This document shows positions 20,148-31,425 of a stretch of DNA of 64,000 nt, piece after piece. A model generated the notes under the pieces. The model saw nothing but the letters and a program-made list of their open reading frames with translations, searched no databases and was not told the DNA's origin. The first letter of the stretch is position 1, and every line of letters starts with the position of its first letter. Made by a program: the position numbers and the translations under genes. Location of the stretch: the NCBI GenBank assembly GCA_036346395.1, contig CM070599.1, positions 11,461,232 to 11,525,231 of the forward strand. The letters run 5' to 3'. This DNA is from Hsuehochloa calcarea. Taxonomy: Eukaryota; Streptophyta; Magnoliopsida; Poales; Poaceae.

Positions 20148-21966
20148 TGTGGATTTCATGGGGATATGATCCAGATCTTAGGATGATGTGACAATTGGCA
20201 ATGGCGTTTACGGTTTGTCGTTTCATGTGTTTTCGACAAAGTTACAGGCCTACTGGTCAGGGGCGGTCCGACCGGTCCTTGCACGGCGGTCCGACCGGTC
20301 CCAAATCGGTCGGACCGGCCATGAGGGGCGGTCGGACCGGCGATGACCAAAGTGGTCAAATCGAGCTGGGCCAAAAATAGGTGTTGTAGGCAAGTGAGGG
20401 GATTCCAATGCACTTGGTCTCATGATTTTTGGAGTCTCCAGTAAAAAGTTCTATTGGTTTAAAGTTTCCAGAGGTTTCGATTTTCGAGGATTGAAATTCG
20501 GCTAAGTCCCAGGCGGTCCGACCGCTCATTGTGGAGCGGTCCGACCGCCATAAGCGGTCCGACCGCTCACCCGAGCGGCCGGACCGTGAATGACTTGAAC
20601 GCCGCCAACTTCGTGGCGATGTTGTTTTGTTAGGTCAAAGTCATTGGTTTCATGGCATATGATTTGCATGATGCATGTTTTGACTAACATGGGTCAAGTT
20701 GTGAAGAACTTGTTCCGAATACGTGTTTGCTTGTCCGTGGTTGTGCAGTTGCTTGGTGGTCAACGACGGTCAACGGCGAGGAGGATCGGGACTAGACTTG
20801 GAGAGTTGAGGTCCAGAACGATCTACGATGCCGGGTGAGGTCAACGACTCAAGCGTGACACAAGATGGACAAGGGTGACCTATTGGCGAATCCATGGCGC
20901 ATGGTGAAGCGGTTTAGGTCAAAAGGTTAAAGACGGCGCTTGGCGCGCGTGCGTGTGTGACCCGCTTGTTAGTGGGCCTTAACGGAGCCCAATTGAGTCA
21001 AACCCTAGGAGTTCTAGACCTCCACTATAAATAGGAGGAGGTGGTGGCTGCACCCCTCACCCTCGCTATTTTTCACCTCTTTTGTTGCTTGCAAAAACCC
21101 TAATTGGCTTAGGGGGAGTTGAGGTGGAGGCTAGGGCTTTTCATGGTTTGAGGAGAATTTCGTGATCTTTGATTGTCTACTGATCCATGATGGTGTGGAT
21201 GTAATCCAGCATCAAACACGAAATCAATCTATGCAAGGTTTGCTTGAGATAAGTCTCTTTTCGTTCTTGCTTTCAATTTCGTGTTTTTAGGGCTTTCTTT
21301 GATCCGCGAGTTTGTGATTGATTCTTTCACGTGAATTAGCTTGTTGTGATATGTGTGAATCTATCTAGCATCATCTTGATCATCAATCTCTCACGAACAA
21401 GCTTTAGGATCAAGTTTTCGTTCTTGCCCGGTTTTAGACCTTCTGTTAATCAATTGACAATTGCTCAAGATCATTCCAAGAATTATCATAATATTCGATT
21501 GGAATAGGTCCTCAATAGCATAGAGAAGGTGTGTGCAAAGTTTCGTGAAGTTTGGAGTTGAGAATCAAAAGTTAGACCTAATTGCAACTTCGTCATCGGG
21601 CCGATTTTATCGTTTCGTGATCGGTTCAGATCCGCCGTCCGACCGCCTGTTACCATCGGTCCGACCGATTTCGGAGCGGTCCGACCGCCAGTATAACAGC
21701 GGTCCGACCGCCCGGCAATCGGTCCGACCGGTTCACTACAGAGGTCAGACCGCCAGTACTTGTGTTGCTTTGATTCTTGCTTATTATTGTCGTATTGCTT
21801 AGGGGTTTTTATTGGATTCAATACTAGTCTTCCGCTGTACTGGTATATTGATCTTCATAGCTTTCTAATAGCTACTGGAGTGAAATTGTATTGAGTTCAT
21901 AATTTGTGAAAAAGTGAGCGTGCTCCTATTCACCCCCCCCCCTCTAGTCGCCTTTTCGGTCCAACA
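20148..21966 (+). repeat. Element D 5' LTR with three symmetric-motif arrays
   Basis: It begins TGTGGATTTCATGG and ends GGTCCAACA. TATA box TATAAATA at 21026-21033. Arrays of CGGTC-S-GACCG lie at about 20261-20345 and 20511-20590 (upstream of the TATA box) and at about 21625-21760 (downstream, so within the transcript). PBS TGGTATCAGAGC follows at 21969-21980. Confidence 0.92.
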
Positions 21967-22025
21967 AGTGGTATCAGAGCCCGGTTAGTTCAATCTTGAT
22001 CTTAACCGATCACTGAACTTTGGCG

Positions 22026-22255
22026 ATGGATAGATTCTCTACAAAACCGCATATGTTCAATGGACAAGACTATGCCTATTGGAAGAATCGTATGCGAGTA
22101 TTTCTTGAGAGCGAGGGACAAGCTATATGGGACGTTGTTCGATCCCCGCTCATTATTCCTGAGGTTGAAACTCCTGCTTCTGTGGTTCTTTTGGCTAACA
22201 ACAACAAGGCCAAGAATCTTTTATATGGTGCACTTGGTAGACAAGAATATGATAG
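22026..22255 (+). pseudogene. Element D gag, N-terminal part
   Basis: ATG at 22026 opens MDRFSTKPHMFNGQDYAYWK, the conserved start of SIRE-type Gag, and the frame runs to GALGRQEYDS, where element E begins at 22256. The rest of gag resumes at 33441. Confidence 0.85.
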
Positions 22256-24246
22256 TGTGGATATCATGGGGATATGCTCCAGATCTTAGGATGATGTGAC
22301 AATTGGCAATGGCGTTAATGGTTTGTCGTTTCACGGGTTTTCGATAAAGTTTCAAAGACTGCTCGCACTTTACGATAGGCGGTCCGACCGCCATAGCACG
22401 CGGTCCGACCGGTCCCAAATCGGCCGGATCGGCCATGTGCGCCGGTCGGACCGGCCGTGACCAAAAGTGGTCAAACAGTCGGGCCAAAAATAGAGGGTGT
22501 AGGCAAGTGAGGGGATCCCATTGTTCTTGCTCCCATAATTTTGGAGTCTCCAAGAAAAGTTCTATTGGTTTAAAGTTTCCAGAGGTTTCGGATTTTCGTG
22601 GGTTGAAAATTGGCTAAGTTCTACGGCGGTCGGACGCCTTTGGCGGCGGTCCGACCGCAGAAGCGGGCGGTCGACCGCCCCGAGGCTGGGATCGACCGAT
22701 CACATCGAATGTCGCCTTCGTGGCGGCGTTGCTCATTGGTTAGGTCAAAGTCATGAGTTTCAGCATATGTGTTGCATGTTGCATGTTTTGACTAACGGGT
22801 CAAGTTGCGAAGAACTTGTTCCTGCTTCGATTTGCTTGTCTATTGTTGTGCAAAGTTGCTTGGTGGTCAACGACGGTCAACGGCGAGGATGATCGGACGA
22901 GGCTTGAGAGCTTAGGTCCGTAACGATCGACGATGCCGGGTGAGGTCAATGAAATCAAGTATGGCATGTATCGGATAATGATGACCGAACGGCAGCTCGG
23001 CGATCGGTTTGATCTGCGGCGCGAGTCGGTGCAAGTGCCATGGTGGTTTCGGTGGAGCCGGATGGGAGAGACTTGCCGACATGGAGAGAGCCGCTGATCA
23101 ACCTACACGTGGCGAGCATGCGAAGCGCTTCGAAGATGGACTCGGTCTTCGGAGAAGGACCGAGAAGGGGTATTTTGGTAATCTTACCAAATATCACCTT
23201 GGTGACCTTTTGCCTACCCACGGCGCAAGACGGCGCAAGAGAAGCGGTTTAGGTTAAGAGGTGTTGTAGACGGCGCTTAAAATGCGTATGCAGTGTGACC
23301 CGCTTGTGTTGGGCCTTAACGGAGCCCATTTGAGTTAATCTTCTAGAAGGTCTAAGTCTCCACTATAAATAGAGGAGGGAGGTGGCTGCACCCCCTTCAA
23401 CCTTTTTATCATGATTGAAACCCTAGTTTTGGCTTAGGGAGAGGATTAGTGGAGGTTAGGGTTCTAGAGAGTTTTGATTTGATCTTGTGCTCTTGGATTG
23501 AGCTTTGTCCTCCATTGATGGAGTGGTCAGAAACCCAAACCCTATCAATCAATCCAAAGAAAGCTTTGATCAAAGATGTGTCTCTTTGCCCTTCTTCTCT
23601 CTATTTGGTGATTTTGAGTCTTTCTTTGATTCGCATGTTTTGATTGATTTCTTTACATGATATAGCTTGTCGGACATGTGGGAACACATCTAAGATCATC
23701 TTGATCATCAATCACCCACGAGCAAGTTTTTGGGTCACGTTGCTTTTGACTCGGCTTTGAACCATCCATCTCTCAAACTGAAAATGTCGAACTTTTCCAT
23801 GGATCTCCATGATCTTCGATTGAATAGGTTCCCGACATCCTAGAGAAGGTGTGTTCCAAGTTTCATGAAGTTTGGAGTTGTAGATCAAAAGTTAGACCTA
23901 TTTGCAACTTCGCTGGCCGATTTCACTGCTCATCTACCGGAGGTCGATCCGCCCTAGCTAGAGGTCGGACCGCCTTGAGAGGTCGATCGCCGAGTAGAGG
24001 TCGGACCGCCCCTTGAGAGGTCGACCGCCGAGTAGAGGTCGACCGCCTACTCTTAGGAAATTAAGTTTCGTTGTTTTTGGTTGTTTTGCTTGGGGTTTTG
24101 ATTGATTCACTCCTAGTCTTCCACAGATCGTATATCGATCTTCATAGCTTCTATAGCTATTGGAGTGAAATTTGTGTTGAATCTAATCGTGGTTGAAAAG
24201 TGAGCGTGCTCTATTCACCCCCTCTAGTCGCCTTTTCGGTCCAACA
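22256..24246 (+). repeat. Element E 5' LTR
   Basis: TGTGGATATCATGG...GGTCCAACA. TATAAATA at 23364-23371. Motif arrays near 22378-22460, 22622-22700 and 23935-24050; several units are shortened to GGTCGACC. PBS at 24249-24260 reads TGGTATCGAGCC, one A short of the tRNA complement. Confidence 0.9.
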
Positions 24247-24303
24247 AGTGGTATCGAGCCCTGCTAGTTCAATCTTGATCTTAACCGGCCACCGAACTTG
24301 GCG

Positions 24304-26560
24304 ATGGATAAGTACTCCACCAAGCCGCATATCTTCGATGGGCACGACTATGCCTATTGGAAGAATCGCATGCGAGTCTTCCTTGAGAGCGAAGGACAAG
24401 CTATATGGGAGGTTGTTCGAGCCCCGCTGTTCTTCCCGGTTGTTACGCGGCCAACAAATTTCTCTTGGCTAACAACAATAAGGCAAAGAACCTCTTGTAT
24501 GGTGGGCTTGGTAGACAGGAGTATGATCGAATTTGCAATCTTGAGATCACAAGACGAGATTTGGAACACCTCAAACCTACCATGAGGGTTCGTCCCAAAT
24601 CAAGAAAGTACGCTGCATACCTATAAGTGTGAATATAACAAATTCGAGATGCGCCTGAGAGAGCATCGATGACATTTTCACCGCTTCAACAAAGTGATTA
24701 ATCGATGAAGGTCGTTGGAATTGAATATTCTCGATCGAAAATGCCACCCACCTCTTGGCCGCAATCAACACCAAGGAGTGGGAGATAAAGGCTACCGCCA
24801 TTGAGGAGAACGCCAACCTCTCGATCCGACTTTGAGCTGCTCTATAGCAAGCTTAAGACTCATGAGATCAAGAGGATTGATCATCCCAAGAAGGAAAATA
24901 TGGCCTTGGTAGCGCACCCGCCAAGAGAGCTTCGATGGGTCTTCCGAGTCTTCTTCCGGATTTTCGCTGTCGGGTTTATCCGCAATCCATGAAGAGGAGT
25001 TTGAGAGTCTTCCCGAGGCCGAGTTAGCCCTCATAGTCGTAAAAGCCACACGGCCTATAACAATATGAGAAACAAAAGAGAGGAGGTCCCGTGACTTGCT
25101 ATGAGTGTGGTGAGCGACCACATCCGCAACCGCCCCAAGTTGAAAGGAAAGAGCAACCACAAGGAAGGAAAGCCACTTGAAGAAGCCTCAATGGAACAAA
25201 TCAAGATTTGATGTCGCTAAGCTCATAAAGGCAACTCACCGGTTCTTGCCGCTTTGGGGAACAATCCTTGCGATGTGGACTCGGGAGCGAGGATGACAAG
25301 GAGGAGGAGATCCTCAAGACAAGAAGAAGGGAAGGCCAAGGACTTCACCGCTGCTTGCTTCATGGTCGACTCGACGACGCCGACGACGATGAGGTACCTC
25401 TCTCCTATGATGTCCTTTCCGATAGATGCGAAACTATCTTTGAGCAACTCATGAGCCAGATAAGGCGTTAGAGTATATCATGGCTAGGAACAAGGACTTA
25501 GAGTCTCAAGTAGATAATTTGACTTTAGAACTTGCAAATACTAAGACTCTTGAATCTGATGAATGTTCTTCCTGCCATGCTCTACACTCAGAATTTGCTA
25601 AACTGCAATCTGCTCATGATATTGCTTTGCAACAACTTGAAAATGCTAGGACCGAAAGTTAGTTGAGGTTAAATCTGCTCCTTGTGAAAATGCTTAGATT
25701 CCAAAGAAGTTGGTTGCTCTCGTGTCGTTGATCCTAGCCTTTGCTCTTTTGCATTGAACGCGAACATGAAGTTAAAGATATCTTAGAAGCGCTAGAGCTA
25801 AATATGCCAAGCTTAAGAACAGATTGAGTCTTCTACATGTGCTTCATGTCCCGCTCTTAAACTTGAAATTGCTTTATATAAGGAAAAATATGCTAGAGCT
25901 ATTAAAGGCAAAACTTGTGAGTCATGTGTTAATCTTGAAAAAGAAAATGCTTATCTTAAGGATACCTTAGAAAATTTTTCTAAAGGTAAGAAACAATTAA
26001 ACATGATTCGACAAATCTAAGACTCCTTATAAGAAGCAAGGATTAGGATACAACTCGTCCAAGATAATTCTAAGCCCCAAGTAACTCAAGTCTTGAAAAT
26101 GGGTTAGTTGAATTTAAAACCCAACCTCGCAAAAACTACTTTTAAATCATGGTTTTGCCCAAACTTCTGTTAAGTCAAAGGGTGCTTCTCCCAAGGGTAT
26201 CAAGTACCATTGCACCTATTGCAAGAAGAATGGACATTTGGTTGAGTTCTCACATGGCGTAGGTTGAAAATGATAAGAAAAATTTTGCTAAAATTTCACT
26301 CAATCAACCTAGAGCTTTTATGAGACATGGTAATGTAGAAAAGAGGAAACTTGGTTTAGGATTTGTGTCACATGCTCATCATCATGTTCCTAGACAGATA
26401 ACTCTTATGTTAAAGTAACCATTGCTCATAATGTAACTTCAAACTTAATCAAGGATAGCACTTCTGCTTTGCATACTACTCGCAGACATGTGTCTCAGTA
26501 CTGGGTTCCCAAGTCTTGTTTAACTAACCCCAGTATTGAGACACATTGTTCTTCTGTGCC
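24304..26560 (+). pseudogene. Element E gag
   Basis: It opens MDKYSTKPHIFDGHDYAYWK at 24304, then fragments in all three frames follow the Gag of D: NRMRVFLESEGQAIWEVV, LLYSKLKTHEIKR, a CYECGE zinc knuckle near 25095-25137, a coiled-coil part (LELANTKTLESDE, 25480-25660) with CxxC motifs, and a second knuckle YHCTYCKKNGHLVEF near 26205-26250. More than ten frameshifts are evident. It lacks the symmetric-motif array found in the gag of D and G at the position near 26395. Confidence 0.8.
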
Positions 26561-26569
26561 TTGATTTTC

Positions 26570-27830
26570 AGGATTACCGCGGAAAGAGGAAGGACACGTG
26601 GTTCGTCGACTACTGCTCACGCCACATGACCGAGACTCAAGATGGTTCACCTCCTTCACGCGGCCGACGGTGATGAATTCATCACCTTTGGAGATGATAG
26701 GCAAGAGCGGATTGAAGGAACGGATCGATCGTGGTGAACGACAAGTTCATCCTCAAGGACGTCGCCCTTGTGGACAAGCTAAGGTTTAATTTGCTTTCTG
26801 TCTCTCAACTTCTTGATGATGGCTATGAGACTAGATTTAAGAAAATGCTTGTCGGGTGCTTGATTCAGCTGGTGAGCTTGTTTTTGGGATTACTAGAGTT
26901 GCTAGGATCTTTGGAGTTGATTTTTCCGAATCTCTTGCCGTTCTCTCAAGTGCTTAATTTCATCTTCTTCTTCCGAAGTTCGCTTTGGCACCGCTGCTTG
27001 GGGCACATTGGTTTTGATCATCTAACGCGAGTTAGCAACCTTGAGCTCATGAGAGGTTTGCCTAAACTCAAAGCCGCCAAGGATGTCAGATGTGCGCTCG
27101 TAGGCATGGCAAGCAAGTTGCCGCCACACCCATCGCTGACTATGGTCATGACCGACTGACCGACAGCTTGCTTCATATGGATACCGCTGGTCCCGCTTAG
27201 GTTCGGCCGATTGGTGGAAAATGGTACATTCTTGTCATAGTCGATGATTTTTCTAGATACACTTGGGTGTTCTTTCTCACTTCAAGGATGAAGCTTTTGA
27301 TCATTATCATGATCTTGTTCTTCGCTTGGCTTCGAACTTCCAAGTGCCTTGAGAGCGATCCGCAATGGACAATGGCACGGAGTTCAAGAATGCATCTTTT
27401 GCTTCCTTTTGTGCCGAGCGTGGAATTGAGCATCGCTTCTCCTCCCCACACGCCCTCAACAAAATGGCGTTGTGGAAAGGAAGAACAGACTCTAGTTGAG
27501 ATGGCTAGGACAATGCTAGATGAGTATAGCACTCAGGAGGTTTTGGGTCAAGCTATTTCTACCGCTTGCCATATTGCAAATCGTGTCTTTTGAGACCGTC
27601 TTTGGGCAAGACTCCTTATGAGCTTCGCTTTTGTAGAAAACCCTCTGCCTCGCACTTTCGAGTCTTTGATCCAAGTGTTTTATTCTCAAGACAGAAATCT
27701 AGATAAATTTGAGTCAAGAACTTTTGATGGTTTATTTCGGGTTATCCCGCTCATTCAAGGGTTTTCGAGTTTTTAATGTCAAACTAACTCGTTCAGAGAC
27801 ATGCAATGTCACTTTTGATGAGACTAGCCT
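26570..27830 (+). pseudogene. Element E protease and integrase
   Basis: The protease segment near 26580-26645 gives TWFVDYCSRHMTET, where family members have DSGCSRHMT, so the catalytic Ser-Gly is damaged. GAG-pre-integrase follows (HRCLGHIGFDHLTRVSN, 26985-27050). Integrase pieces include the VDDFSRYTWVFF region near 27240 and NGTEFKNASF near 27375. DNA strand transfer would be its role. The frames do not join. Confidence 0.75.
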
Positions 27831-28149
27831 CGAGCTAGATCAAATATTTCGTGATACACAGTGACAGAGAGTATATTTGTAGAGGAAGATGATGATGGAC
27901 TCGATGATACTCTTCCACCGCCGCCGTTGACATTCCTATTCCCGCACAAGAACCCGCCGTGACTACTTCGCCTTCGCTTGAGGCACTGCCGATCTTCATC
28001 ATCGCAGACTGCGGAGGTCGAAGAGGTACTTTCTTCTCCAGTGCGCCACTTCACATTCAAAAGCAAAGATCCGCGGATCGATGATAGGTAATATCCATGA
28101 ACGAGTCACTCGCCTGTATCATGATCCAAACCTCTATTCTCATTCTCGC

Positions 28150-29670
28150 TTTTGTAGCTTCTTTTGAACCCCGCGATATATCACATGCTTTATCCGATTC
28201 GAAAGGTCAATGCCATGCATGAGGAGTTAGAGAATTTTGAGAGGAATAAGGTTTGGAACCTAGTAGAACCTCCTAGTGGTCATAATGTTATAGGAACTCA
28301 CTGGGTCTTCAAAACAAACAAAATGAGGATGGTTCTGTGGTTAGAAACAAGGCTAGGTTAGTAGCTCAGGGTTTTAGCCAGGTTGAGGGGTTAGATTTTG
28401 ATGAGACCTTTGCTCCTGTTGCTAGACTAGAAGCTATTCGCATTCTTCTTGCATTTGTCGCCTCTAAGGGCTTTAGATTATATCGATGGATGTTAAGAGT
28501 GCCTTTCAATGGTTTTATAGAGGAGGAGGTTTATGTTAGGCAACCCCTGTGCTTTGAGAATCCCAAGAACCCACATTATGTCTTCAAGCTATCCAAAGCC
28601 TTGTATGGTCTTAAACAAGCCCCTAGAGCCCGGTATGATAGACTTAAGACCTTCTTGCTTAAGAATGATTTTGAGATGGGTAAGGTAGACAAGACCTTGT
28701 TCATTCTTAGGCGTGGCAATGATTTCTTACTTGCTCGATTTACGTTGATGATATTATCTTTGGTGGTTCTTCTCATGCTCTTGTTTCTAGATTTTCCGAG
28801 ACTATGTCCAGGAATTTGAGATGAGCATGATGGGAGAGCTCAATTACTTTCTGGGGCTTCAAATCAAGCAATGTAAGGAAGGGATCTTCATCCATCGACG
28901 AAGTATACTAAGGATCCGCTCAAACGCTCGACATGGGTGATCGCAAGTCGATCGCCACTCCCATGGCGACTTCGATCGCTGGATCCAGATGAGGAAGGAG
29001 AAGCCGTGGATCAACGCGAGTACCGCAAAGATGATCGGCTCCCTCCGCACTGACGCATCAAGACCGACATCCACTTCACACCGTCTGCGCGAGGTTTCAG
29101 CGCCTCCGAGAACTTCCCATCGCCAAGCGCTTAAGCGATATTCGTATTTACACTCTACCCTCCAAGATGGCATTTGGTACTCTGTTCTTCTTCTTTATCC
29201 ATTCGGGGGTTTTCTGATTCTGATTTTGCGGGCTGTCGGCTTGATAGGAAGAGTACCTCGGGCACTTGTCACTTCCTAGGCACTTCTCTTGTTTCTTGGT
29301 CTTCTAGGAAGCAATCCTCTGTTGCACAATCATCACGAGGTGAGTATGTAGTCACGCTAGTTGTCAGAGTCGATTTTGTGGATGGTATCCACTCTTAAGG
29401 ACTACGGGTTAAATTTTGCTAGTGTTCCTCTTTCTCGTGATAACACTTCGCTATTAACATTGCTAAGAACCCCGTGCAACACTCTAGGACCAAGCACATA
29501 GACATTCGCTATCACTTCCTTAGAGACCATGTCGAGAAGGGTGATATTGTGCTGCACTTTGTGGAGTCCGAGGCTCAATTGGCTGATATCCTCACCAAAC
29601 CTTTAGACCCAACTAGGTTTGCCACCTTGAGAAGTGAGTTAGGGTAATTTATCCCTATGGGTTGGTTTGA
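28150..29670 (+). pseudogene. Element E reverse transcriptase and RNase H
   Basis: RT starts with VNAMHEELENFERNKVWNLV (28205) and RLVAQGFSQVEGLDFDETFA, then ALYGLKQAPRA and the catalytic YVDD at 28741-28752. RNase H shows DSDFAGCRLDRKSTSGTCHF (29215-29270) and the end IRYHFLRDHVEKGDIVLHFV (about 29500-29560), stopping near 29670. Multiple frameshifts are present, and the segment 28900-29080 is especially damaged relative to G. Confidence 0.8.
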
Positions 29671-31425
29671 GGGGAGTTCGATCTTTCCGATCTTACCTTG
29701 TTCTTTTGATCTTTTATTGTTTTTTTCCAACTTGTTGATCTTTTGAACTTTTTAGGTTTTTAGGCTTTTATTGCATCGCATTGTATCATATTGCATTCAT
29801 ATGTAAAATACTTCAAGTGGTTTGAAAAATCCAAAAAGATGCATTGTAATATAAAATTTTCTGCTTATCTTTTAAAATTGATGAAGCTTTGTCTATTACC
29901 CTTTGGAGCTTTAGTATTTCAATTCTTGCTCAATGCCATGTCTAGTTCTTTGACTTGCTAGAATTATCATGCTTTTACATGTGTAGCTAAGTCTTTGCTA
30001 TATGAGCTAGAACTTTAAAAACAAACTCGAACTAAGAAATTGCAATTTGTGGATGTTTTAGCGAGTTGCGCAATTAGTGCTCCTTTTGTGACATTGGCCC
30101 TGTCAGAATTGCTTTGTTAGCTCTTTGATCTAAAATTGACCATTACTTGAGCTCTTGTGTTCTTGAGATTCTAAAATCGCTCATGTGAAAAATGAAAATC
30201 AAGATTGTCTTATGCTTAAAATGTGCCAAACTATTCTTACGAGACCGCTTGTCAAATGACATGAACTTGGAGATAGTTTGATGATCCAGACGATCTCATG
30301 GGGATTGCTTGTCAGAAATGACATGAACCTCAAGATTTGTCGCCCTGGTAGAAGCTTAGAAAGAGTTTGTGGATGGCTCCTAGTCCAGAATCTTCTTTAC
30401 TAAGATATACCTTTAATCAACTTCGGTCAAGCTTAGGATGAGTTTGTGGATGGCTCCTAGTCCAGATCTTGTCACTAAGTTAGATCATTAGTCAACTTCA
30501 AATATTCAATGCATATGTGAAAATGTTGACAAATGGGCTTTTAAGAAATATTGAGCAAAATGATTCAATACAGACTGATTGACTCTTAATGTGGTCTTTG
30601 TTAGATTTTTGATCTCACTTTGACATTTTGACATGGCCAATTTCATTTTAGGATCCTCGTTGATGAACTTGTCAATTTGAAGCTTTGCTTAAATTGATCA
30701 AATCCATTGCTTTACTTTTGAGCCTTTATGCTTAGCTTTGTTATATATGTCTTACCATGATCTTGCTAGCACTATCAGGCTTGATATGTTGTTTGTGCAA
30801 TATTAGAAATGCTGACTTGCTCTTTTGGGTAATCTTCAAAGCTTCTTGTAATCAAAAATTGAAAATACAAAAATGAAGCCACTCCATTGCACTTCATGCA
30901 TACTTCTTCTTTTTGCTTCCTTCTTCATTCTCGCAAATTGCTATCTCTGGGATGAGAGGAAGGCGTGATTCCTTGATGACTCCATTGTCAAAGGGGGAGA
31001 AGATATTTCATGTTGGGGAGAAGTTTATACAAAGGGGAGAAAGTTGGAGAATTTGAAATTTTCTGAAATCCGAGGATCATAGTGAGGGGGAGTTTTTGAA
31101 TTGCATTCTTATTGTCTTATTGACTCTTCTGAACTTGAATTGCATTTATTACTCCTCACAATGATCAAAGGTCAATTGAACAATTGTTCTTTCATATGGA
31201 CCTTAAGTGAGATTTTTGACTTTTTCTGGAAATCAAAGTTTTTATGCTTTCTTTTGCCTTATCTCACTTGTCTATGCTATTCTGATGCCAGCTTGGTCAT
31301 TTCCATTGCTTTCTCTTGCTTATGGACCAAGTTGTGCCTTTGTGCGAAAACGAAAGTATTTTACTTTTCAAACCTTCAAATTACATTTTCTGGATTATTG
31401 CCAATGTGTTCATCAAGGGGGAGAT
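29671..31425 (+). other. Element E conserved non-coding 3' region
   Basis: About 1.75 kb between RNase H and the 3' LTR, colinear with the same region of D (35973-37873) and of G (reverse of 46668-48505). A block ending TTTGTGGATGGCTCCTAGTC occurs twice (near 30368 and 30440). A purine-rich run (GGGGAGAAG motifs) lies near 30990-31095, and the true PPT CAAGGGGGAGAT ends at 31425. A hydrophobic frame (31101-31469) is discussed in the findings. Confidence 0.7.

Noticed and set aside
20261..20590. CRISPR-like array of short palindromic repeats
   Set aside because: Units are 11 bp with irregular short spacing, lie inside eukaryotic LTRs and have no cas genes.
22221..22553. Open frames spanning the LTR edges, such as the 110-codon minus-strand one here
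   Set aside because: They recur in each SIRE LTR copy only because the LTR sequence is shared, and no motif or selection is visible.
30981..31100. A host gene promoter or exon in the 3' regions of D and E
   Set aside because: The same sequence recurs in D, E and G at the same element position, so it belongs to the transposon.
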